From Catenibacterium sp. co_0103 (GTDB taxonomy: Bacteria; Bacillota_I; Bacilli_A; Erysipelotrichales; Coprobacillaceae): 12,859 nt of DNA. The stretch is from NCBI RefSeq assembly GCF_004168205.1, contig NZ_RCYB01000057.1, positions 1-12,859 on the forward strand. The letters run 5' to 3'. Shown here piece by piece: positions 6,728 to 12,859 of the stretch (the first letter of the stretch is position 1; every line of letters starts with the position of its first letter). The notes beneath the pieces are model-generated. The model was not told where the DNA came from. It ran no database searches and saw only the letters and a list, made by a program, of their open reading frames with translations. Position numbers and translations under genes: made by a program.

Positions 6728-7765
6728 TCATAAGATGTCACCAATGTACTTATAAGCGAATGTTTTAATGGTTGACATCTCTTGATGATGTTCTTTTAGT
6801 AACGTATCTGGACAATCATAGATACCAAAGTCTTGAGTAATTCCTTCACTTTGAATATAGGTATTATTTCTATTGAAGTCAATTATAGGGTGTTTGAAAT
6901 ATTTCACTGCAATACCATAACCACAAAATGGACCAGTACATTTAGCAAATCTATTCTGAAGTTGTTTAAGATATGCTTTGTCTAAAATAAATCCTTCTAG
7001 TTCGTACCATCGATTTTCAAGGTAAACTTCCACCCAGCTGTGAAATATATTCTTAGGTGCACTATGATATACAATACCTGTCGTAGCTCCTTTTTGCAGT
7101 TTCTTATTAATAGTAAAGCCATGTATTCTACATGGAATATCACAGGCACGTAGCAATGCCATAAATAGAGTTCCTTTAGTATTACATTGACCATAGCCAT
7201 CGGCTATTACTTTTGAAGCAGGTATATAATCATCACTATTATAGCCAAATAAGATTTCATCTCTTACATAGGAGTCACAATCTTTAGTTTCTGTAGGACT
7301 TAATATAAGTTCTTCCGCAATCGTAGTTGATTTCACTCTCATTAAGCTATCATAGATATTTGATTTACCAAGCAAGTTTATTCCACCGTGCCATACGATT
7401 TCTTGATCAATGACTGCAAAATAAGAATCTAAATCAGGATACACTTCTACAAATACACCATTACCATATAATAAATCTATGAGATTATTTGTATAAGGTT
7501 CATCTGTCTGTTTGGTGAATACATTGACTGAAACACCCTTTTCTTGTCTATCTTTAATTAAATCAATAAAAGATAATACTTTCTTTTCATTTAATTGAGG
7601 ACTAGAGATAATGATGCTTTTATTTGATTCATGGATATCTTGTCTAAATACTTCTAAATAATCATTATAATTGTAAATGTGATTCACGTTTTGTTTATTG
7701 TCTACAAGATCAGTAATCACATCAAAACCAATCTTTCTATAAGCAGATAAGCGTTTCTTATACAT
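6728..7765 (-). pseudogene. Chimeric ORF: PLD-like tail of the TOTE primase-helicase joined to a transglutaminase-like domain
   Basis: The ORF from 7765 continues in the same frame as the helicase ORF on its right, separated only by the TAA at 7820-7822, so its ATG is probably internal to an older gene. Residues 1-153 are a PLD-like domain (SIIISSPQLNEKKVLSFI at 50-67; FAVIDQEIVWHGGINLLGKSN at 116-136), the usual C-terminus of TOTE primase-helicases; a canonical HxK is not seen. From about 166 onward it is a transglutaminase-like cysteine hydrolase with catalytic C194 (YGQCNTKGT), H242 (HSWVEVY) and an acidic residue near E257 (WYELEGFILD). About 25-30 residues that normally precede YVRDEI are missing. 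One deletion could have joined the two genes. The TGA stop is 33 nt before the macrodomain gene. The transglutaminase half keeps its triad, but no start of its own is evident. Confidence 0.72.
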
Positions 7766-7819
7766 ATTATTAAAATAATGAATATGAGAATCTACATAAT
7801 CATAGACAATCGCACTTTT

Positions 7820-8704
7820 TTAATACTTATAATCTCTATTGATTCTTCCTAAGAACTGATCAACTAAAGGTTCACCAGATACAGGAGAAGTTAAAAATAG
7901 TGTATCGAGTCTAGGTACATTAAATCCTTTACCAACTGATTGAGATGTCGCAACAAGTATAAAAGGTTCATCATGAGAAAGTGCTAATATTGTTTTTCTT
8001 ACTTCTTCATTTTCTTTTAATGTATGATCACCATAAATAAGATATGTATGATCTAGGACATTCTTCTTAAGTGATTCATACAATAATTTAGCATGATCTT
8101 TATAGCGTGTTAATACGATAGGTGTTCTATTTTCTTCAATACACTTCTTTATATTAGAAATAATCATATTATTTCTATTTTCATATTTAGAGATAAACGC
8201 ATACACACTATTAAGATCATTTTTAATATCACCTAACGCCATTATTCTTGTGAATCGTGGATAGACATGATGATCAATAGATTGTTTTTCTATTCTTTCT
8301 TTGCTTGTATATTGATGTCTAATTGGACCTAACTGCATATAGACTTTCTTTTCAAGTCTGTCTATTCTTTTATCGTTCGCAGAAACACCATAGATATATT
8401 TAGAATTAATTTGACGTAATACATTTTCAAATACATGAGAGGCACCATGATGACATTCATCTACTATCACCATGCCGTATTCATGATTTAAACGACAGTT
8501 GCCTTCATTGTCATAAATAGAGTTGACTGATACAACATCTATGATACCAGTTAAAGTATTTTTACTTCCATGTAATACACCTATGAGATCTTTTCTTTGT
8601 TTCTCTTTACCTGTTTTTGTTTTATACACAGGTAGATCTTCGTTTATTTCTAAAAAGCGATGTAATTCATCTACCCATTGGTCTATTAGTGAAACACTTT
8701 GCAT
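7820..8704 (-). pseudogene. TOTE fragment 3 (SF2 helicase motor, motifs Ia to VI)
   Basis: These 294 residues follow the preceding fragment in frame after one TAA, so the ATG at 8704 is an internal methionine. Motif II is VDECHHGAS, and the helicase C lobe reads ILVATSQSVGKGFNVPRLDTLFLTSP, then DQFLGRINR (motif VI). Motif III reads YGVSANDKR where the family usually has (L/S)TATPKR, and GKGF replaces the usual GEGF, so some motor residues may have drifted. It ends NRDYKY* with KSAIVYDYVDSHI continuing in frame beyond the TAA. Without Walker A, which lies in the preceding fragment, it cannot be an active helicase. Confidence 0.82.
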
Positions 8705-8728
8705 AATAATGAGTGTATTGACTTTTCT

Positions 8729-9448
8729 TTAAGATATTAAATAACTAGATACAACAGTCTTACCGAATGCAGTCGCTGCATTTAAAACACCATTGTCATA
8801 ATTTAATAAATCAGACGCGGCAGTCAGCTGTTCATCTCTTAATTTTCCAGTAAATGATACATTAATAGGTTTTCCCTTTTCTCTCTTATCAACAATTTCA
8901 TACTCAATATTTGATGAATGGCACTTATTAAGTAGTGTTTCTAATAATCCTCTTGGGATTTTTATATAGTCGTTTATGTCTTCCCCTAAATAGATAACTC
9001 TTGGCTGATTCCAATTAGAAAATCCTAAGTTATGATTCTTATAGAATATAGGATTATCAAATGCAGATAAGCGTCCGATCTGGTTTTGGATTCGTGGCTG
9101 AAGATTAAGTGTATCCACGTAGATACCATCTGCAAGGACAATAGAGAGTCTTTCTATCACATCTTCACTATGGAAGTTTTCATCCTTTTTCCATGGCTTA
9201 ATTCTTTTTCCTAGATCCATTGTAAGAAGAGTTTGAGGGATTGAAAGTTCTTCTTTCCATTTATAGATATGTTCTTCTATCTCATTTTTAGATAATTGAT
9301 GAACTGTTGTTAGTAATTTCCATTGATCATAGTAAGGATTCCAGTTTTCATCTACAAAAGCACTATTACCTTGTCTTAATGCCTGTCCTTGAAGTGGTAA
9401 TGCAACAAGATTACCTAAACCTTCACTATGATCTTGAGTAGGAAACAT
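8729..9448 (-). pseudogene. TOTE fragment 2 (end of primase, linker, start of helicase)
   Basis: The frame is the same as that of the fragment starting at 10033, and homologous sequence reads from about 9545 (FVPVSLAREFG) through the listed ATG (YYDRMFPTQD), so 9448 is not a true start. GLGNLVALPLQ and GNSAFVDENWNPYYDQW are hallmarks of the primase C-terminal part. NVSFTGKLRDEQ and AATAFGKTVV are the helicase Q-like and Walker A motifs. The fragment stops at a TAA (8729-8731) within LIS*RKVNTL, and the next ORF continues in the same frame with no base lost. Confidence 0.82.
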
Positions 9449-9586
9449 ACGATCATAATATCTAAATGATTTGAGATTAATAGATTGAGATCCTTTCTCA
9501 ATGAGTAGTAATCCAAATTCTCTAGCAAGAGAGACAGGTACAAATCCTTAAAGAGAATGCCCCATTTCCTGAACGTGAGCGTTCTA

Positions 9587-10033
9587 TTAATGCATCAATA
9601 CCATTTTCATGACATATTTTTCTAATTGCATCAATTTCATCTTTCCAATCATTATTTTCACTATTCTTATTATTATGATTATCAAAATCAAAACTATGAG
9701 TTTACATGTATCATCTTCTAGTAAAGGATATAATCCAATGACATCTGTACAATTGTCTTTGTAGCCTAATAAGTGATCCTTGCCTACTTCTCTATCTAAT
9801 GCTTTCCACTCTTTATAAGGACACTTTTGACAGGACACACCTTTTTGACTATTTTGTTTAGGACAATATTCTTTCCATTTATTATAACATTGTGGAAAGT
9901 ATCCTCCCTTAGAACCTCTTAATGCATATACATCTCTTCTTCCTTGAAATAAAGTAAGAAAGTAAGCTACAAGTTTATCATAAATATAAGTATCCTTGAT
10001 ACATACACCCTCATTTATAGATTGGGTTGTCAT
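9587..10033 (-). pseudogene. TOTE primase fragment 1 (N-terminal AEP domain)
   Basis: About 114 residues of genuine primase sequence (LFQGRRDVYA at 29-38, C49/C57/C68/C71, GLYPLLEDDTC at 100-110) are followed by some 34 out-of-frame residues rich in isoleucine. In the next frame the expected sequence resumes (SFDFDNHNNKNSENNDW … IERSRSGNGA), including the FDFD acidic pair that serves as the primase metal site. One missing base in a T-run (9690-9693) explains the switch. The product as annotated would lack the active site. Confidence 0.8.
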
Positions 10034-10042
10034 TTCTTCTTT

Positions 10043-10612
10043 TTAATCATTAAATGTAATATGAGATTTTTTAGAAGTTCTTTTAATTCTTGATTTTCTT
10101 CTATCGTCTAGATGATCCGCAAAATAGATACCCTTCTGTTTCTCATGAGTTGATAATCCCATTTCTATCATATGGGACATAAGTTCTTTCATACCCCTAT
10201 AATAATCATTTAAATTATAGAATATGCAAGGTGCATTAAGTTGTTTCAATGAAATCTTAGACATGACTTCAGATATTTCTTCTAGTGTTCCTGTACCACC
10301 TGGAAAGGCGATAAAGGCATCTCCTAATTCTATCATTTTTGTTTTTCTTTCTGTCATATCTTTAGTAATGATTAACTCTGTTAAGCCATCATATTGTAGT
10401 TCTTCATCAATAAAGAATTGTGGTTCTATTCCAATGACATCTCCACCTGCATCTAATACACTTTCTGCAATATATCCCATTAATCCTGATTTTGATCCCC
10501 CATAGATGAGTGTATGATTGTTTTCTCTAATCCATGTACCAAGTTCTTTAACTGCATCCTTTAATACTGGATCATTGCCTCTCAAGGCACCTAAATATAC
10601 TGTAATGTTCAT
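10043..10612 (-). CDS. LOG-family (TIGR00730) nucleoside 5'-monophosphate phosphoribohydrolase
   Basis: This 189-residue Rossmann-like protein belongs to the LOG / former lysine decarboxylase family, which hydrolyses the N-glycosidic bond of nucleotides to release a base and ribose 5-phosphate. Diagnostic motifs are IYGGSKSGLMG (36-46), MTERK (86-90) and PGGTGTLEE (104-112). AGGAG stands 6 nt before the ATG. The last 23 or so residues (RRKSRIKRTSKKSHITFND) are oddly basic. In the neighbouring frame the same DNA reads IEENQELKELLKNLI, a normal amphipathic helix, and ends in a TGA overlapping the next gene's ATG, so the tail is probably frameshifted near 10105-10112. The catalytic core is upstream of this and complete. 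It may be housekeeping, or part of the adjacent conflict gene cluster, since related SLOG-fold proteins occur in such systems. Confidence 0.87.
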   Translation of the reverse strand: MNITVYLGALRGNDPVLKDAVKELGTWIRENNHTLIYGGSKSGLMGYIAESVLDAGGDVIGIEPQFFIDEELQYDGLTELIITKDMTERKTKMIELGDAFIAFPGGTGTLEEISEVMSKISLKQLNAPCIFYNLNDYYRGMKELMSHMIEMGLSTHEKQKGIYFADHLDDRRKSRIKRTSKKSHITFND

Positions 10613-10625
10613 ATGATTCTCCTAT

Positions 10626-10656
10626 AAAAAAAACAGTGAAAATTAAGTTTCACTGT
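10626..10656 (-). terminator. Rho-independent terminator after the YeiH-like gene, abutting the next ribosome site
   Basis: On the minus strand a perfect 9-bp stem ACAGTGAAA / TTTCACTGT with a 6-nt loop is followed by eight Ts. The T-run ends a few bases before the AGGAG of the LOG-family gene, leaving no room for a promoter between terminator and gene. Transcription of that gene must read through the hairpin or start upstream of it. Confidence 0.85.
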
Positions 10657-10700
10657 AAGTCTATTTCTATCTAAAGAAATATAGTTTATAAAGTCAATAA

Positions 10701-11726
10701 TTACCAGATACCCATCACATGCTGCATAAGTAATGAGACAATAGTAATACCACACCAGCATGATGCACCTACTAATAATGGTTTACCGCCTGTTTTAATT
10801 AAGTGAATGACATTACTATTAAGTCCAATTGCAGCCATAGCCATAATAATAAGGAATTTAGATAATTCTTTAATAGGTAAGAAAACATTGCTGTTAACTC
10901 CCATATGAAGGCTGACTGTAGTAATAATGGCAGCTAATACAAAATAAAGAATAAACATAGGGAATGCTTTCTTTAAGCTGAAGTTTGAAGATTTCTGTTT
11001 TTTCTTACTTCTAATCATTGATAATCCTAAAGTGATAGGAATAATGGCAAGTGCACGTGTTAGTTTTACAGTAACAGCTTTATTAAGTGTAGCACTACCC
11101 AAGTGCCACATACTATCCCAAGTAGATGCTGCTGCAGTGACTGAAGATGTATCATTGATGGCAGTCCCTGCAAATATTCCAAACGCATCACCATGTAATG
11201 TGTCAAAGCCAATGGCCTTACCTAGAATAGGGAAGAATAATGCAGCTAAGACATTAAAAAAGAAAATAACCGCAATAGACTGAGCAACTTCATCATCATC
11301 GGCATCAATGACTGGTGCAGTAGCTGCAATGGCAGAACCACCACAAATAGATGAACCTACACCTACTAGAATAGATGTATTGGAAGGTACATGTAATATC
11401 TTTCTTAAAAGCCATGCAATAAGAAGTGAAATTGAAATGGTACAAATAATAATAGGTAATGACTGCTTTCCTGTTTCAAAGATGACACCTAAGTTCATAC
11501 CAAAACCTAATAAGACGACAGCTGTCTGTAGGATGATTTTAGAAGTCCATTTGATCCCTGGTGCTGCTTTACCTTTTTCTTTCCAAAACATAGTAATAAT
11601 CATACCTGCAAGAATTGAAATCACTGCTCCACCGATAACTGGAAATTGTTTTCCTAGTAACCATGATGGAATCGCAACAACTAAACATACAAGTATGCCA
11701 TATATATTCTTTTTAATAGTTTCCAT
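10701..11726 (-). CDS. yeiH: YeiH-family (UPF0324) membrane transporter, putative sulfate exporter
   Basis: This 341-residue, very hydrophobic protein has about ten predicted membrane segments (for example 10-23, 29-47, 63-83, 90-106, 151-168, with others to the C-terminus). Signature blocks of the UPF0324/PSE family are GSSICGGSAIAATAPV (124-139) and AGTAINDTSSVTAAAS (186-201), plus a terminal AAIGLNSN stretch (296-303). The family is annotated as putative sulfate exporters, but substrate evidence is thin. The ATG has an AGG-containing site 7 nt upstream. It is divergent from a LysR-type regulator, as in enterobacterial yeiH/yeiE, which supports the family call and suggests activation by that regulator. 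Its minus-strand promoter has an extended -10 but a poor -35, typical of activator-dependent genes. No sign of damage. Confidence 0.88.
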   Translation of the reverse strand: METIKKNIYGILVCLVVAIPSWLLGKQFPVIGGAVISILAGMIITMFWKEKGKAAPGIKWTSKIILQTAVVLLGFGMNLGVIFETGKQSLPIIICTISISLLIAWLLRKILHVPSNTSILVGVGSSICGGSAIAATAPVIDADDDEVAQSIAVIFFFNVLAALFFPILGKAIGFDTLHGDAFGIFAGTAINDTSSVTAAASTWDSMWHLGSATLNKAVTVKLTRALAIIPITLGLSMIRSKKKQKSSNFSLKKAFPMFILYFVLAAIITTVSLHMGVNSNVFLPIKELSKFLIIMAMAAIGLNSNVIHLIKTGGKPLLVGASCWCGITIVSLLMQHVMGIW

Positions 11727-11757
11727 GATTTACCTGCTTTCTTTTAAATGTGTGCTC

Positions 11758-11763
11758 ATTATA
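11758..11763 (-). promoter_or_regulatory. Extended -10 promoter of the YeiH-like gene
   Basis: The minus strand carries TG-A-TATAAT about 32 nt before the start codon. No good -35 lies 16-18 nt upstream (TTTATA is the best), so an activator may be needed. Confidence 0.6.
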
Positions 11764-11767
11764 TCAC

Positions 11768-11796
11768 TTGACTGTAATAATATAAAATTATATATT
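11768..11796 (+). promoter_or_regulatory. Promoter of the LysR-type regulator gene
   Basis: TTGACT (11768-11773), a 17-nt spacer and TATATT (11791-11796) form a near-consensus SigA promoter about 41 nt before the ATG. It lies almost back to back with the yeiH-like promoter. Confidence 0.65.
11777..11791. promoter_or_regulatory. Candidate LysR-type regulator box
   Basis: The inverted repeat ATAAT-N5-ATTAT contains the T-N11-A pattern (T11778, A11790) typical of LysR-family sites. It lies in the spacer of the regulator's own promoter and at about the -35 of the yeiH-like promoter, where it could repress one and control the other. The AT-rich context makes a chance match plausible. Confidence 0.4.
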
Positions 11797-11837
11797 TCTA
11801 TTGAACTATAAGTAAATATTATTGATGAGGTGATGAG

Positions 11838-12725
11838 ATGTTAGATTATCGTATTCATACTTTTTTAAAAGTATGTGAGACATTAAACTATACGCTTGCT
11901 GCAAAACAACTACATATTACTCAGCCAGCTGTATCACAGCATATTCATTATTTGGAGCAAGAATATGAAACAACACTCTTTGTATATTCAAATAAGCAGT
12001 TATCTTTAACACGTTCTGGAGAGGTATTAAGAAAATATTTGATGACTATGCAGAACGATGAAAAGAATATTAAGAAAGAGATAAAAAGTCATGAAGGAAT
12101 GATAGAAACATTGTCGATTGGTGTGACTATGACAATTGGTGAGTATGCGATAGTAGATAGATTAGCTGATTTTATCAAGCATCATCCTGAAATGAATCTG
12201 CATCTTCATTATGGAAATACGGCAGATTTATTAAAGTTATTAGATCAAGGTAAGATTCATATGGCTATTGTAGAAGGAAATTATCCTAAAGAGAAATATA
12301 GTCATAAAAAATACAGCACAGAGGACTATATTGCCGTCTGTGCTGCATCACATGAGTTTAAAAATATACCTCATACTTTACATGACCTTCTTGATGAAAG
12401 ACTTCTTGTACGAGAACAAGGTTCTGGTACAAGACATATTTTACAAGAAAGTCTAAATGTACGTGGTTTGTCTATTTCTGATTTTATACATTATACACAG
12501 ATAGAAAACATGCATACAATCATCAGCTTGCTTAAAAAAGATTGCGGTATTTCTTTCATGTATAAAACTGCAGTCAAAGAAGAATTACAGAAAGGTATAT
12601 TAAAAGAAATTGTATTAGATGACTTTAAGCTCCAGCATAATTTTGAATTCATCTGGGAAAAAGATAGTCTATTTACTGATAAGTATATTTCTATTAGTGA
12701 AGAATTTTTAACAATACCTTTTTGA
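11838..12725 (+). CDS. LysR-family transcriptional regulator, probable YeiE-like controller of the YeiH-like gene
   Basis: This 295-residue protein has the standard LysR length and layout. It begins with a winged helix-turn-helix (about 1-60: FLKVCETLNYTLAAKQLHITQPAVSQHIHYLE, with SGEVL just after). A linker helix follows, then a two-lobed effector-binding domain (about 90-293). EQGSGTRHILQESL (184-197) is the loop that often contacts an anionic ligand in CysB/YeiE-type members. AGGTG lies 5 nt before the ATG. The divergent neighbour is a YeiH-family transporter, an arrangement shared with E. coli yeiE/yeiH; YeiE has been linked to sulfite sensing in enterobacteria. I infer that it senses a small anion and controls the transporter. 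It is intact, and its effector is unknown. Confidence 0.88.
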   Translation: MLDYRIHTFLKVCETLNYTLAAKQLHITQPAVSQHIHYLEQEYETTLFVYSNKQLSLTRSGEVLRKYLMTMQNDEKNIKKEIKSHEGMIETLSIGVTMTIGEYAIVDRLADFIKHHPEMNLHLHYGNTADLLKLLDQGKIHMAIVEGNYPKEKYSHKKYSTEDYIAVCAASHEFKNIPHTLHDLLDERLLVREQGSGTRHILQESLNVRGLSISDFIHYTQIENMHTIISLLKKDCGISFMYKTAVKEELQKGILKEIVLDDFKLQHNFEFIWEKDSLFTDKYISISEEFLTIPF

Positions 12726-12859
12726 TGACTAAATGTATCAAAACGTAGTAAAAGTTTTTAGTGGTTGTCTATAGTTTATTTTTTTGAATACCCATAATCT
12801 ACAGGTAACGATTTAAGAGAAGTGTGGAGCAGAAATATTCAGGATATAGACTATTTGTC
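12726..12859. other. Right-edge region with no identified gene
   Basis: After the regulator's TGA there is AT-rich DNA with a T-run at about 12778-12785 but no convincing hairpin. On the minus strand a frame open from the window edge ends at a TAG (12799-12801) after 19 codons (…YPEYFCSTLLLNRYL). It could be the tail of a convergent gene lying outside the window, but I do not recognise it and 19 codons is within chance. Confidence 0.3.

Larger units (their letters stand above)
7304..10033 (-). pseudogene. TOTE conflict-system primase (AEP) - SF2 helicase - PLD gene, inactivated
   Basis: Read leftward from the ATG at 10033, this is one gene of over 900 codons broken in at least four places. 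Parts in order: an archaeo-eukaryotic primase domain with a cysteine cluster (C49, C57, C68, C71) and the motifs IGLYPLLEDDTC and RSRSGNG; a linker ending in NVSFTGKLRDEQ; an SF2 helicase with Walker A TAFGKT (near 8755-8775) and DECHH (near 8455); helicase C motifs to GRINRDY; and a PLD-like tail. Lesions: one base apparently lost in a T-run near 9690-9693, a short deletion near 9545-9560 restoring the original frame, TAA at 8729-8731 (CAA or GAA expected) and TAA at 7820-7822 (AAA or GAA expected). The ATG lies 9 nt after the LOG-family stop. This family is predicted to act in conflict with phage or mobile DNA. The protein cannot be made intact here. Confidence 0.85.

Noticed and set aside
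6434..6755. Plus-strand ORFs opposite the macrodomain gene
   Set aside because: They are antisense shadows of conserved macrodomain codons with Phe/Ser/Cys-rich, unrecognisable products.
7820..8731. TAA reassigned as a sense codon, explaining the in-frame TAAs of the helicase
   Set aside because: niaR, nadB/nadC, the macrodomain gene and the LOG gene all end normally at TAA, and the same helicase gene also carries frame-changing indels.
11032..11811. Plus-strand ORFs opposite the YeiH-like gene
   Set aside because: They are antisense to conserved membrane-protein coding sequence and lack ribosome sites or family motifs.
12726..12765. Terminator directly after the LysR-type gene
   Set aside because: Only short, interrupted arms (ACTAAA with TTTAGT, or AAAAC with GTTTT) with large loops are available, too weak to call.
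1..12859. CRISPR array, tRNA or rRNA genes
   Set aside because: No regularly spaced repeats and no tRNA- or rRNA-like stretch were seen on reading; the region is densely protein-coding.

Overview
The window is AT-rich DNA with short intergenic gaps, strong GGAGG-type ribosome binding sites and SigA-like promoters. It looks like the chromosome of a low-GC Bacillota. The NiaR-controlled NAD operon and the style of the proteins suggest a gut Erysipelotrichia/Coprobacillaceae-type organism, but that placement is inference. Almost everything lies on the minus strand; the exceptions are a transposase tail at the left edge and a LysR-type regulator at the right.

Layout from left to right. (1) 1-510: the C-terminal end of an IS110-like transposase (+) with its terminator, facing a metallophosphoesterase gene (-) cut off just after its GNHE motif. 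This looks like a rearrangement scar. (2) 538-4159: a complete de novo NAD operon, nadA - nadB/nadC fusion - niaR, read leftward. NadB and NadC are one 679-residue protein. NiaR, the niacin-responsive repressor, is the last gene, and a NiaR-like palindrome overlaps the promoter -35, so the operon appears self-regulated. A terminator overlaps the niaR stop codon. (3) 4254-5573: an ADP-ribosylglycohydrolase with an SseB-like C-terminal domain, with its own terminator. (4) 5657-10612: a leftward run of LOG-family nucleotide hydrolase, a large decayed gene, and a macrodomain protein, closed by a terminator. The decayed gene is the most unusual object here. Read through two in-frame TAA codons and a short out-of-frame stretch, it is one protein: a TOTE conflict-system archaeo-eukaryotic primase, an SF2 (DECH) helicase and a PLD-like domain, joined in frame to a transglutaminase-like domain that lacks its N-terminus. 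The LOG gene upstream also seems to have a frameshifted tail; the old frame would end in an ATGA overlap with the primase start. (5) 10626-12725: a YeiH-family (UPF0324) membrane protein divergent from a LysR-type regulator, the classic YeiH/YeiE-like arrangement, with facing promoters and a candidate T-N11-A box between them.

Taken together, a healthy housekeeping NAD operon lies next to a set of ADP-ribose and nucleotide enzymes (LOG, macrodomain, ADP-ribosylglycohydrolase) and a dead primase-helicase of a predicted conflict system. The primase-helicase is clearly inactivated. The macrodomain and ADP-ribosylglycohydrolase genes look intact and may have outlived the system, or may never have belonged to it.
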